Shown here: positions 14,257 through 23,915 of the stretch, piece by piece | Layout: the number at the start of each line of letters is the position of its first letter | How positions within the stretch are numbered: position 1 is the first letter of the stretch | DNA from: an uncultured Lachnospiraceae bacterium | GTDB taxonomy: Bacteria; Bacillota; Clostridia; Lachnospirales; Lachnospiraceae | DNA length: 30,853 nucleotides | Reading direction: 5' to 3' | Assembly: GCA_910585605.1 (NCBI GenBank) | Contig: CAJUFL010000047.1 | Location: 1-30,853 of the forward strand | The notes under the pieces: model-generated | Database searches by the model: none | What the model was told of the DNA's origin: nothing | What the model saw: the letters and a program-made list of their open reading frames with translations, nothing else | Translations under genes and position numbers: made by a program

Positions 14257-15990
14257 ATGATTAAGTATAAATGTCCTACATGTAATATAGAAACAATTAG
14301 AAGTGTTTGCCCTAGTTGTAATAAAAGAGCAGATGTTTCTGAAAGTAAATTATTTTGGTGCAAACACTGCAATATCCCAATTTATGAAGAAACTTGTCCT
14401 ATATGTGGAGAGAAAGGTAAGTACTTTACGTCAGATGTGAGACCAGTATTTCCAGAAGAGAGATTATTGTTGGAGATAATGCTAGGAGAACCATTGAAGT
14501 TTATTAACGATTCTGTATGGAATGGCGCAGGGAATCGATATTTCGTAAACGGAAAAAAAGTAGATCTTAAGTTGGGGGATTTTTCACAGTTTGATATTGA
14601 AGATATAAAACAACAAATACAGCTATATCAATCAAAAAATAATTATAATCATTTTAATGAACTAATTGAATTATTTTTAAGAGCTAACTTGCAAAGATAT
14701 GACTTCATAACTACTGAAGCTTGTAGATGGATTTGCGAGGAATCGAAAAAATATGATGAAAGCTCGATGTTTGTGTCATTTTCAGGAGGTAAAGATTCTA
14801 CAGTCGTTAGCAGTCTTGTCACTAGAGCACTTGGCAAGTCAGAGATTATACATATATTTGGCAACACAACCTTAGAGTTTCCTTCAACAATTTCTTATGT
14901 GAAGCGATTTAGAGAAAAAAATAGAAGTACGCCGCTATTGACAACAGAAAATAGGCAGCAGGATTTCTTTCATCTGTGTGAAAGTTTTGGGCCACCTAGT
15001 CGTATGTTGAGATGGTGCTGTACAATCTTTAAGACTGGATTTATTGGTGAAAGAATACTCAGGACTTTTAAAGATAAAACGGCAGTCTTAACTTTTTATG
15101 GTATTCGTAGGTTCGAATCTGCAAGTAGAAGCAAATACGAAAGAAAAGATGATAGCCCGAAAATAAGTAAACAAAAAGTTACATCACCAATAATTGATTG
15201 GACTGATTTTGATGTTTGGTTATATATTTTATCATCAAAAATTGATTTTAACGATGCTTATAGATTAGGCTTTACAAGGGTAGGCTGTTGGTGTTGTCCT
15301 AACAACAGTAAATGGTCAGAATTTTTAACTAAAATTTATATGCCTGATTTGTCTGAAAAATTAAATAATATGCTTATGTCATTTGCAATAAAAATGGGCA
15401 AAGACGATCCAGAAGAATATGTGAAATCAGGCGGATGGAAAGCTAGACAAGGTGGTGCAGGAGTTGAGTTAAGCAAGAATGTTAATGTTGCATTCAAGCC
15501 GTGTGCTACGGATGAAAACAGTTTTAATTATGATCTTAATAAACCTATAGATGATACTCTTTATGAACTTTTTAAACCTTTTGGAATTTTGAATTTTGAT
15601 ATGGGTAATATTCGCTTGGGAGAAGTTTTTGTGCTTGATCCAAAGACAAAAATGCCGATATTAAAATTAAAAGGAAAGAAAGGAGCAAATGAGTTACGAA
15701 TATCGGTATTAAAAAAGCCAATAGCAGGGAAAACGAAACTGCTTGAAATTGAACAGAAGATTGAATGTCAAATTACTAAATTCCAACTTTGCACTGGATG
15801 TCACGCTTGCGAAAATGCGTGTAAGCTAAATGCAATTAAACTGGTTAAAAATAGTGGAACAGATAGTGATTATAATTATTCAATAGATACCAACAAATGT
15901 GTGCGCTGTTTTGAATGCATAAACCATTATCCTGGTGGATGTTACATGAGGAGAGTTTTACTGCCGAGAGGAAAGAACTATGGAAAATAA
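14257..15990 (+). CDS. sspD: SspD-like PAPS-reductase-family protein with zinc-ribbon and ferredoxin domains
   Basis: The protein (577 residues) has three parts. The N-terminus holds four CxxC pairs (6-9, 18-21, 35-38, 47-50), a double zinc ribbon. The middle is an ATP-pyrophosphatase/PAPS-reductase fold with PP-loop SGGKDS at 176-181 and Cys clusters WCCTIFK and GCWCCPN, as in DndC/SspD enzymes that activate DNA for sulfur insertion. The C-terminus has two 4Fe-4S ferredoxin motifs, CTGCHACENAC and CVRCFEC. The extra zinc and ferredoxin parts suggest electron delivery to the active site. It opens the operon and overlaps the SspB-like gene by 11 bp. Naming rests on its neighbours as much as sequence. 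Confidence 0.82.
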   Translation: MIKYKCPTCNIETIRSVCPSCNKRADVSESKLFWCKHCNIPIYEETCPICGEKGKYFTSDVRPVFPEERLLLEIMLGEPLKFINDSVWNGAGNRYFVNGKKVDLKLGDFSQFDIEDIKQQIQLYQSKNNYNHFNELIELFLRANLQRYDFITTEACRWICEESKKYDESSMFVSFSGGKDSTVVSSLVTRALGKSEIIHIFGNTTLEFPSTISYVKRFREKNRSTPLLTTENRQQDFFHLCESFGPPSRMLRWCCTIFKTGFIGERILRTFKDKTAVLTFYGIRRFESASRSKYERKDDSPKISKQKVTSPIIDWTDFDVWLYILSSKIDFNDAYRLGFTRVGCWCCPNNSKWSEFLTKIYMPDLSEKLNNMLMSFAIKMGKDDPEEYVKSGGWKARQGGAGVELSKNVNVAFKPCATDENSFNYDLNKPIDDTLYELFKPFGILNFDMGNIRLGEVFVLDPKTKMPILKLKGKKGANELRISVLKKPIAGKTKLLEIEQKIECQITKFQLCTGCHACENACKLNAIKLVKNSGTDSDYNYSIDTNKCVRCFECINHYPGGCYMRRVLLPRGKNYGK

Positions 15991-16894
15991 AAGCGAAGAT
16001 AATAAGCTTAAAAAAGTTAGGCTTAAAGGTAATGCATCTTTTAATATCCGAGAAGGATGGTTAAGCAAAGGGATGCGAGCCATAAAAGATGATCCTTTAG
16101 TGTTTTCTAAAAATAAAGCCATGCAAGTTTTAGGTGTCGGTAGTAAAATGGTCACCGCAATTAAATTTTGGCTAAAAGCAACAGGTTTGGTTGAAGAAGA
16201 AATAAGTAAAGGGAAACATAAACTCGTTTTTACCAAAGATTTCGGAGATATTATTTTTCAATATGATCCGTATTTTGAAGATATCTTTACTTTATTTTTG
16301 TTGCATAGCAAAATTGTATCAAATAAAGAATTTGCTATTGCGTGGTATTTATTTTTTAACGTATTTGAAGCTAAAAGTTTTACGAAAGAAGATATGTACC
16401 TAGTCATTAGCAATGAATTACATAAACTTATGGAAATGGATTGCTCATTTTCAGAAAGTCTATTAAAAGATGATTGCGCAAGCATTATCAAGATGTATGT
16501 TAATGATGAAACAAATGAAGATCCAGAAGAAAATTTGGGTTCTCCGTTTGTTGCTCTAAATCTATTGCACAGAAGTCAAAATAATAAGAATGAGTTCGAA
16601 AAATCTGCCCCTAAATTTGGGGATATTGATAATTTAGCCGTTTTATATTTAATGCTTATTAATAAAACAAGTAATAATAGCGTTAGTATCGATGATTTGG
16701 TTAATAAAGAGAATAATATTGGGCGTCTCTTCAATTTTTCGCGTCCAATGATAAATGAATACATTGATCAGTTACGCTTAAAAGGCTATATTGATTTTAA
16801 TCGAACAGCTGGATTAGATATGGTTTATTTTAAATATAATCAAAGTGCTGAACATATTCTTATTGATTACTATACGCAGGAAGCAAATTTATGA
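15980..16894 (+). CDS. sspB: SspB-like DUF4007 protein
   Basis: The 304-residue protein matches the DUF4007 pattern. An early NIREGWLSKGM is followed by a long segment with LGVGSKMVTAIKFWLKATGL near residue 55, then an F-K-D-F strand and a helical region. The last 90 residues look like a winged helix (VSIDDLVNKENNIGRLF). DUF4007 proteins accompany SspC, SspD and PAPS-reductase genes; SspB is reported as the DNA nickase of single-strand phosphorothioation. I see no classical nuclease motif. The start overlaps sspD by 11 bp with a GAGAGGAAAG site, and the stop overlaps sspC by ATGA. Confidence 0.78.
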   Translation: MENKSEDNKLKKVRLKGNASFNIREGWLSKGMRAIKDDPLVFSKNKAMQVLGVGSKMVTAIKFWLKATGLVEEEISKGKHKLVFTKDFGDIIFQYDPYFEDIFTLFLLHSKIVSNKEFAIAWYLFFNVFEAKSFTKEDMYLVISNELHKLMEMDCSFSESLLKDDCASIIKMYVNDETNEDPEENLGSPFVALNLLHRSQNNKNEFEKSAPKFGDIDNLAVLYLMLINKTSNNSVSIDDLVNKENNIGRLFNFSRPMINEYIDQLRLKGYIDFNRTAGLDMVYFKYNQSAEHILIDYYTQEANL

Positions 16895-19800
16895 CATTGC
16901 AAGAAATAATCTCTGTAGATAAAAAATTTCAGACATCAGTTAATCTTGAATATGATTTAAATAGTTTTGAAAAAATTGAGGGCTACATACCGACAGAACA
17001 ATCAGTTGCTGTTCTTGACAAATTTTTGCGTGAAATATATTTTCCCGCAGACTCTAAAAAAGCCAATGTTTTAGTTGGTCCATATGGTAGAGGGAAATCG
17101 CATTTATTGTTAATTCTTTCGGCGATGCTTTCGTTGGATGTAGCAAATACTGAACGAACAAAGTCGCAGAAAGTTTTAAAAGCGTTATGTAAAAAAATAT
17201 CAAGAGTAAATAAAGAAACGGGGGCATTAGCTGAAGAACTCTATAGTAAAAAAATAAGGCTGTTGCCTGTAATATTAAATAGCAATGGCGTTGATATAAA
17301 TCAAAATTTAATCTTAGCCATGAGAGATGCGTTGGACAGAGTAGGCTTGATTAATCTTTTGCCGTCAACGCATTTTGATGCTGCTTTAGATATCTTGAAA
17401 ATGTGGGGAGAGTCATATCCCAATGCATTTAAAAAATTTGTAGGCGAGTTAAAGAAGAGAAAAATTGAAATAAAAGATTTTGATATTCAGTTGGCTCAAT
17501 ACAATGTTGATGCGTATGAAACTTTTTGTGATATTTATCCGCTAATCGCAGTTGGTACGAAATTTAATCCTTATTCCAATACCGATGTAATAAAGTTATA
17601 TTTATCAGTTAATCAGGCATTAAAAAATCAATCAGCATATAGTGGTTTATTTATAATATTTGATGAGTTTAGTAAGTTTGTTGAGTCGAATCTGGATAAA
17701 ACTAGAATGCAGAATTTTAAGATAATCCAGGACCTTGCTGAAATTGTTGAACGAGAAAAAAGTATTCACTTTACGTGTGTAACCCATAAATCATTACTGG
17801 ATTATTCAATCAGTGATAGTTTTAAAGCAGTAGAAGGCAGGTTTCGTAATGTTAACTTTGTAGCATCGTCTGAACAAAGTTATGAACTAATTGCGAATGC
17901 CATATTAAAATCTAGTGCATTTGACAGCTTTGTAGAAGAGCATAGGCTTGATTTTGACCAGGTGATAAATACTTCCTTGGTCTCTGGAATATTTAAAGAT
18001 ATAGGAGAAAAAGCCTTAAAAGAAAAATTGGTCTATGGTTGTTTCCCTATAGCCCCTATAACCGCATATTCATTATTGCGTGTTAGTGAGAAAGTAGGAC
18101 AAAATGAACGTACGGTTTTTACTTTTTTAGCGCAAAATCAAGAAGACACATTGGTTGACTTTTTAAAGTCACATTCTGACTTTAGTTTAATGACCGTTGA
18201 CTATGTCTTTAATTATTTCAAGGAATTATTTAGAAAGAGTATTTTTAATAATTCTGTTTATAGTATGTGGGCTAAGGCGGATTCTGCTCTTTACCAAATA
18301 AAAGACGAGAATTCTCGCAAAATTATAAAGGCAATAGCTATTTTCGGAATAGTTGCTGATGATAATTTACGCCCTATTTCTACACATTTAAAGGCTGCCC
18401 TTAATTTAAATGACAATCAATTTGAAATTGCAATTAAAAAATTATTAACTAAGAAACTTATTGCTCAACGCGAGACTTCAGAATATGTATTGTTAACTGC
18501 AAACGGTGTAGACGTACAAAACAATGTTAAAAATTATATCGATACTAAAATAACCAAATTAAATAGAAGTAATATACTTAATGACTTGCTTGATTTAAAA
18601 TACTTGCTTCCTCGTCAATATAATGATGAGTTTAGTATGATAAGATATTTTAAAATTAAGTTTATGGAAGCTATTGAGTTTAATAATACAAAAGATTGGA
18701 AGTTGCTATTTAAAAATGAGAGAGCTGATGGCCTTTTGCTGTATATCTTATATGATAGCAATGAAGAAAGACTTTCGGTAATCGAACATATTAGGAGTTT
18801 TCAAAATCAACAGCAAATTGTGTTAAATATTCCAAGTGAAAATTGGAGTGATGATAGGCTTATTAAACAGTTTTATGCTATAAGCCAATTAAAACTTAGT
18901 GAAGAAGCCAAATTGGATCCGCACTACTATGAGGAGCTAAGTATATTTGAGGAAGATACTAGAAAGAGGCTCATTAAAGATATAGAACATTTTTATAGCC
19001 CTTCGAGTAGATTGAGTAAATTTTACAATTGCGAAGGTGAGTTAGAGGATATAAGGAAACAGGTAAAGTTAAATAAAGAAATTTCGCAAATATGTCTAAG
19101 GAAGTTTAATCTTTCGCCTAAAATTAACAATGAGTTAATCAACAAAAATGAAATAAATACTCCCATTAGAAAGGCGCGCAATTTAATAGTAAAGCATGTT
19201 TTGGATAGTTCGGACAAAAAAGAAATACCATTATTGCCTGGCCTTGGTCCTGAAGTAAGTATATATAATTCTATATTTGTTGCTACAGGGTTAAATAAAA
19301 GCAACTTAATAAATGATGATGGTTTGAATGGTGTATTGGGAGAGATCACTAATTTTATAAATGCGGCAGTAGGTCAAAAGCTTGAATTTAGTAATTTGTA
19401 CGATACACTTATGGCGCCACCTTATGGCGTAAGAAAGGGGATTTTACCTATTCTTATAGCTTATTCATTACATACATACAGGAAAGATGTAGTTATATAT
19501 TTTGACCAAGTTGAGGTGCAATTATCTGAGTCAGTACTTGATCAGATTAATGAAAAAAACGGTAAAGGCTATCAATTGTTTTTAGAGCTTGCTACTCAAG
19601 CAAAAGATAGGTGCATAACTGAGATACTTGAAATATTTAAAGATCATTCCAATGCCCAAAGTAAAAGTATTAATAAAATATATAATGCTGTGCGTTGTAT
19701 GCAAAATTGGATGCGCTCACTGCCTGAGTACGCGAAGAAATGTTCTAAGATAGCACAAGAAGGGTATTTTATTGAATTATCTGATAGAGAGTTCGAATTT

Positions 19801-20463
19801 AGAAAGGAATTGCTAAAATTTGAAATAAATTCTAGGGAATTTATATTTGGATTTCTTTTCAATGATTCTAATGACGATAGTTATCAGGGAACATTAGAAT
19901 GGATTAAAGAGGTTAAGTTTAAATTTGAAAATCATTTAAATTTTGCGCGTAAATATTTAGGTTCAAAAATAAAAGCAATACTGGATTCTGATGATACTGC
20001 CGGTTTAGGTACAGCTATTATTGTTTGGAAGAAAAAATTGACCGATGATACTTGCCGACATGTGTTCGATAGCTTAACTAACCAGGTTTTGAATTATCTC
20101 ATATCAATAAGGAACTTTGATGACGATAATATCATATTTGAATTGTGTCGTTTAGTTGTAAATTTGGATTTGGCAGATTGGAATGATAAGACATTAGATA
20201 AGTTCATAAAAAGCTTTTCTGATTCTATTCAAAAAATCAACAACTATGAAAATTCCGCTTCTAAAATTTCAGGAGAGAATAAAATAGAGTTAAAATTTAA
20301 TGGTACTAGTATAAATAAAACATTCTCATCATGTGAGGTTTCTTCTTTGGGAAAAACACTTTTGAGTAATTTACAGTTTGAATTGGAAGGATATGCCGAC
20401 TCAATTTCTCCTGATGAGAAATTAAATATCTTGCTTAGTATCATAAAAGAAATTATAGGATAA
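16891..20463 (+). CDS. sspC: SspC-like large P-loop ATPase
   Basis: The 1190-residue protein has Walker A GPYGRGKSHLL at about 63-73 and Walker B LFIIFDEFSKF near residue 256. A sensor-like HFTCVTHKS follows, then long alpha-helical regions. This is the architecture of the SspC/BrxC-like ATPases in DNA-backbone or base modification systems. SspC supplies ATP-driven work for PT modification with SspB and SspD. Its start overlaps sspB by 4 bp and the SspA-like gene begins 6 bp after its stop. It is the largest gene in the window and very A/T-rich. BREX was considered, but no PglZ or methyltransferase is present. Confidence 0.8.
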   Translation: MTLQEIISVDKKFQTSVNLEYDLNSFEKIEGYIPTEQSVAVLDKFLREIYFPADSKKANVLVGPYGRGKSHLLLILSAMLSLDVANTERTKSQKVLKALCKKISRVNKETGALAEELYSKKIRLLPVILNSNGVDINQNLILAMRDALDRVGLINLLPSTHFDAALDILKMWGESYPNAFKKFVGELKKRKIEIKDFDIQLAQYNVDAYETFCDIYPLIAVGTKFNPYSNTDVIKLYLSVNQALKNQSAYSGLFIIFDEFSKFVESNLDKTRMQNFKIIQDLAEIVEREKSIHFTCVTHKSLLDYSISDSFKAVEGRFRNVNFVASSEQSYELIANAILKSSAFDSFVEEHRLDFDQVINTSLVSGIFKDIGEKALKEKLVYGCFPIAPITAYSLLRVSEKVGQNERTVFTFLAQNQEDTLVDFLKSHSDFSLMTVDYVFNYFKELFRKSIFNNSVYSMWAKADSALYQIKDENSRKIIKAIAIFGIVADDNLRPISTHLKAALNLNDNQFEIAIKKLLTKKLIAQRETSEYVLLTANGVDVQNNVKNYIDTKITKLNRSNILNDLLDLKYLLPRQYNDEFSMIRYFKIKFMEAIEFNNTKDWKLLFKNERADGLLLYILYDSNEERLSVIEHIRSFQNQQQIVLNIPSENWSDDRLIKQFYAISQLKLSEEAKLDPHYYEELSIFEEDTRKRLIKDIEHFYSPSSRLSKFYNCEGELEDIRKQVKLNKEISQICLRKFNLSPKINNELINKNEINTPIRKARNLIVKHVLDSSDKKEIPLLPGLGPEVSIYNSIFVATGLNKSNLINDDGLNGVLGEITNFINAAVGQKLEFSNLYDTLMAPPYGVRKGILPILIAYSLHTYRKDVVIYFDQVEVQLSESVLDQINEKNGKGYQLFLELATQAKDRCITEILEIFKDHSNAQSKSINKIYNAVRCMQNWMRSLPEYAKKCSKIAQEGYFIELSDREFEFRKELLKFEINSREFIFGFLFNDSNDDSYQGTLEWIKEVKFKFENHLNFARKYLGSKIKAILDSDDTAGLGTAIIVWKKKLTDDTCRHVFDSLTNQVLNYLISIRNFDDDNIIFELCRLVVNLDLADWNDKTLDKFIKSFSDSIQKINNYENSASKISGENKIELKFNGTSINKTFSSCEVSSLGKTLLSNLQFELEGYADSISPDEKLNILLSIIKEIIG

Positions 20464-20469
20464 GTACTA

Positions 20470-21609
20470 ATGATTTATTTTGATAATGCTGCAACAAGTT
20501 TTCCAAAGCCTGAATGTGTATTAACAAAGTTAGATGAGGTAAATCGTAATTTAGCTGTTAATGCTGGTAGAGGTAGTTATTCATTGGCATATGAAGCGAA
20601 TGAAATAATAAATGATACACGTTGTCAGATAGCTAAACTTGCGGGGACAAGTATCGATAACGTTATATTTTATCCCTCGAATACCTTCGCAATGAACGGC
20701 GTTATTAATGGCTTAAAATGGGATAAGCATAAGACGGTTTATGTATCGCCCTTTGAACATAATGCGGTTATGCGTCCACTTTCTCTGAAAGAGAAACAAT
20801 ATGGTTGCAAAATTAAAATATTACCTTTTTCTAGTGGGGGTAAATTGAATTCAGATGAGGCGGCAAGGCTTTTCTCAATAGATGCTCCAGATTATATTTT
20901 TATTAATCATGCTAGTAATGTTACTGGGACTATTTTACCGGTTGAAGAGATTTGTACTTTAGCTAAACAGTATAATCCAATAGTTATATTGGATATTGCG
21001 CAGACATTTGGTGCAATAGACATAAAACATATTAGTCGATTTGTTGATTTTCTTGTGTTTGCAGGACATAAAAGCTTGATGGGGCCTTTAGGTGTGGGTG
21101 GCTTTATCAACCTTAGTGATTATGAATTGAACTTGGCGTTTGCTGGAGGGACAGGCTCTGATTCATTGAATTTAGATATGCCTCAAAGCTCGGCTTTACG
21201 ATATGAAATAGGTAGTCCCAATATCGCTGCAATAGCCGGATTAAATGAAGGCATAAAGTGGATAGAAAATATCGGAATAAATAATTTGGCGCAGCATAAG
21301 CAAATGCTAATTAAAGCATTAGTTGATAGTTTGAAAGATAATCGTAAAATTCATTTTTGTCTTAATAATGAAGAGAATTATAAATTAGGGGTTATTTCAT
21401 TTGTAGTGGATGGATACGAGGCTCACGACGTTGGAAGTATCCTAAACTACGAATATGATATAGCTGTTAGGACTGGGTATCACTGTGCACCGCTTATTCA
21501 TTCTTTGATAAATGCAAAAGATTCAGGTGGCACAATTAGAGTAAGTGTAGGATATTTCAATACATTAGAAGAAATACAGAAACTGATTATTGCACTAAGG
21601 AGTCTATGA
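20470..21609 (+). CDS. sspA: SspA-like cysteine desulfurase (class V aminotransferase fold)
   Basis: The 379-residue enzyme starts with IYFDNAATSFPKP, the usual start of class V PLP enzymes. The PLP lysine is K201 in VFAGHKSLMG, and the catalytic cysteine C339 lies in GYHCAPLIHS, giving a complete desulfurase active site. It would take sulfur from L-cysteine as a persulfide and pass it to the SspD-like protein. Many PT systems rely on a host IscS, so an in-operon desulfurase makes this island self-sufficient. It sits between sspC and the helicase with gaps of 6 and 1 bp. The sequence is of the SufS/Csd-like group by the motif around Cys. Confidence 0.88.
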   Translation: MIYFDNAATSFPKPECVLTKLDEVNRNLAVNAGRGSYSLAYEANEIINDTRCQIAKLAGTSIDNVIFYPSNTFAMNGVINGLKWDKHKTVYVSPFEHNAVMRPLSLKEKQYGCKIKILPFSSGGKLNSDEAARLFSIDAPDYIFINHASNVTGTILPVEEICTLAKQYNPIVILDIAQTFGAIDIKHISRFVDFLVFAGHKSLMGPLGVGGFINLSDYELNLAFAGGTGSDSLNLDMPQSSALRYEIGSPNIAAIAGLNEGIKWIENIGINNLAQHKQMLIKALVDSLKDNRKIHFCLNNEENYKLGVISFVVDGYEAHDVGSILNYEYDIAVRTGYHCAPLIHSLINAKDSGGTIRVSVGYFNTLEEIQKLIIALRSL

Positions 21610-21610
21610 C

Positions 21611-23758
21611 GTGTCTTTTAAGGATATAGCTATAAAAACTGAATATAGAACGGGTAAAAGTAACGTTATTCGTGATTTTTATATGCCAGTCCTTTCAGAT
21701 GCGGTAAGTTATAAACGTGCTGTCGGTTTCTTTTCGTCAACAGCCTTGATTCAGATTTCAAAAGGTATAGCCGACTTAGTTGCTAATGGAGGTAAAATAA
21801 GTCTTATTGCTTCTCCACGTCTTTCAGAAGAAGATATACATGCCATTCAAATCGGTTATGAGAATAGAGATAAAATTATTGTTGATGCTCTGATACGTTC
21901 CTTTGATGAACCCACTACATATTTTGAGAGTGAAAGATTAAATCTTCTTGCAACGCTAATTGCTGAAGGACGGTTAGATATAAAAATTGCCTTTACTGAA
22001 GATGGAAATCAACTGGGTATTTATCATGAGAAAATGGGACTGCTGTATGATTCAGAAAATAATATTATAGCATTTTCAGGTTCTACAAATGAGACGGAAA
22101 CAGCGTTTGTATTGAATTATGAGGTTATGGATGTCTTTTGCTCCTGGCAATCTGAATTTGAAAAAAAGAAAGTAATGGGAAAAGAGCTGGCATTTCATAT
22201 GCTTTGGACGAATGCTGATTCTAAAGTGTCAATTATTGAATTTCCAGAAATTGCAAAAGAGAAACTTTTATCATATAAGCAAAAACAATTTGATAGCGAA
22301 ATTGACAGAAAAGAATTTTTGATTACCGAAAATAGCAATGGGGATAAACCAAAAAATGTCTTTAGAGTTCCTGATGGAATTATTTTTTATGAGTATCAAG
22401 ATGAAGCAATAAATAAATGGATTGATTCTGATGCGCAAGGGATATTTGATATGGCAACAGGCTCTGGTAAGACGTTTACAGCGTTAGGAGCATTATCTGC
22501 ACTTTCCCTGAAGTTGAAAGATAACATAGGGGTATTTATTCTTTGTCCTTATCAACATCTTGTAGAACAATGGGTAGAGGATATTAAGAGATTTAATGTC
22601 GAGCCGCTAATTTGTTATTCAAAATATGACTGGAAAAAGAAATTTAAAACATTATTAAGTGATTTTAAATTAGGGGTCGTAAAAAATTTCTGTGTCATTA
22701 TGGTCAATGCTTCCTTTGCAACGCCATATGTACAAGATTTATTAATATCATTAAGAGGAAATACGTGCATAGTTGTTGATGAAGCCCATAACTTTGGTGC
22801 TGAGAAATTGAGAAAGTGCATGTTGCCGAATTTCAAATATCGATTAGCATTATCGGCTACATTAGAACGACATCATGATGCAGAAGGCACTAAATGTTTG
22901 TTAGACTATTTTAAAGAAAAATGTATTGAATTTTCATTAGATGATGCAATAAAAAAAGGGTTTTTAACACCATATTATTATCATCCGATTGTTGTGAATT
23001 TAGAGTCTGATGAGCTGGAAGACTACATAGAGCTTACAGAGAAAGTCATAAACATCTTGAAAAAGAATCCCGGAGAAGAAATTCCTAAATCTGCGGAGAT
23101 GCTTTTAATTAAACGAGCTAGAATAGTTGCTGGCGCAAGGAATAAATTATCAGCGCTTTATGAAATAATAAAGAAATATAAAAATGATAATAATTTATTG
23201 GTCTATTGTGGTGCAACAAAAGTATTACAGGATAGAGAAGATGAATTTGATGAAGAAGATAAACGACAGATAGAAGCCGTGGTTAATATGTTAGGGAATG
23301 ACCTAAATATGCGGGTTTCAATGTTTACTTCAAAAGAAGATGCTAAAGAACGTGAAAGGATTAAAAATAGTTTTGCCGAAGGGAAACTTCTGCAAGCGTT
23401 AGTTGCAATAAAGTGTTTAGATGAAGGCGTAAATATCCCAGGCATAAGAACTGCTTTTATATTGGCAAGCAGTACCAATCCTAAAGAGTACATACAGCGA
23501 CGAGGTAGGGTATTGCGAAAAGCCATCGGGAAAGACTATGCAGTCATTTATGATTTCATTACGCTACCAAGGGATCTAAATTCAAGACATCCGATAGTGA
23601 ATTTGGATTGTGAGATTTCATTATTTAAAAGAGAAAAAGAACGTTTAGATGATTTTGTGCGATTGTGTGAAAACGCTTCGGAATCATTTAAACTGATAGA
23701 CAAAATTAATGCATATTACCAGTTGAACTATATAGGAGGAAAAGACTATGGAATTTGA
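21611..23758 (+). CDS. PLD-domain SF2 helicase of the PT-linked effector module
   Basis: The 715-residue protein fuses two domains. Residues 1-180 are phospholipase-D-like, with YHEKMGLLYD (H139, K141) then FSGSTNET, one HxK motif that may dimerise to make a nuclease site. From about 255 it is an SF2 helicase: Walker A TGSGKT (K287), VVDEAHNF, LALSATLER, LDEGVNIPG and QRRGRVLRK. Such PLD-helicases are frequent in restriction and defence loci. It starts with GTG 1 bp after the desulfurase stop. With the next three genes it occupies the place of an SspFGH-type effector, reported to damage DNA lacking PT. The exact Ssp letter cannot be assigned without alignment. Confidence 0.83.
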   Translation: MSFKDIAIKTEYRTGKSNVIRDFYMPVLSDAVSYKRAVGFFSSTALIQISKGIADLVANGGKISLIASPRLSEEDIHAIQIGYENRDKIIVDALIRSFDEPTTYFESERLNLLATLIAEGRLDIKIAFTEDGNQLGIYHEKMGLLYDSENNIIAFSGSTNETETAFVLNYEVMDVFCSWQSEFEKKKVMGKELAFHMLWTNADSKVSIIEFPEIAKEKLLSYKQKQFDSEIDRKEFLITENSNGDKPKNVFRVPDGIIFYEYQDEAINKWIDSDAQGIFDMATGSGKTFTALGALSALSLKLKDNIGVFILCPYQHLVEQWVEDIKRFNVEPLICYSKYDWKKKFKTLLSDFKLGVVKNFCVIMVNASFATPYVQDLLISLRGNTCIVVDEAHNFGAEKLRKCMLPNFKYRLALSATLERHHDAEGTKCLLDYFKEKCIEFSLDDAIKKGFLTPYYYHPIVVNLESDELEDYIELTEKVINILKKNPGEEIPKSAEMLLIKRARIVAGARNKLSALYEIIKKYKNDNNLLVYCGATKVLQDREDEFDEEDKRQIEAVVNMLGNDLNMRVSMFTSKEDAKERERIKNSFAEGKLLQALVAIKCLDEGVNIPGIRTAFILASSTNPKEYIQRRGRVLRKAIGKDYAVIYDFITLPRDLNSRHPIVNLDCEISLFKREKERLDDFVRLCENASESFKLIDKINAYYQLNYIGGKDYGI

Positions 23759-23915
23759 ATTTGGCGATGAAATTGATGAAGAAAAATTGAGAAGATTAAA
23801 GATTCGAATTTCGTCTTTGGAGCACGAAAATTACAAAACGAAAAAAATGAAGGATAACGAAATAATTAATAAAATTATTAAACTTATTACTGAGGAGATC
23901 GAAAATGATAATTAA
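23748..23915 (+). CDS. 55-aa charged coiled-coil-like protein
   Basis: The ATG follows AGGAGGA by about 8 bp, overlaps the helicase stop by 11 bp and runs 11 bp into the next gene, so it is very likely translated. The product begins MEFEFGDEIDEEKL and is rich in Glu, Lys and Ile with heptad-like spacing. It is probably one acidic segment and a coiled-coil helix. It may act as an adaptor between the helicase and the SMC-like ATPase. I know no family for it. Confidence 0.72.
   Translation: MEFEFGDEIDEEKLRRLKIRISSLEHENYKTKKMKDNEIINKIIKLITEEIENDN

Noticed and set aside
14257..20463. BREX type 4-like system (PAPS reductase plus large ATPase)
   Set aside because: There is no PglZ, BrxL or methyltransferase. 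DUF4007, the desulfurase and the DUF262 effector fit Ssp phosphorothioation better.
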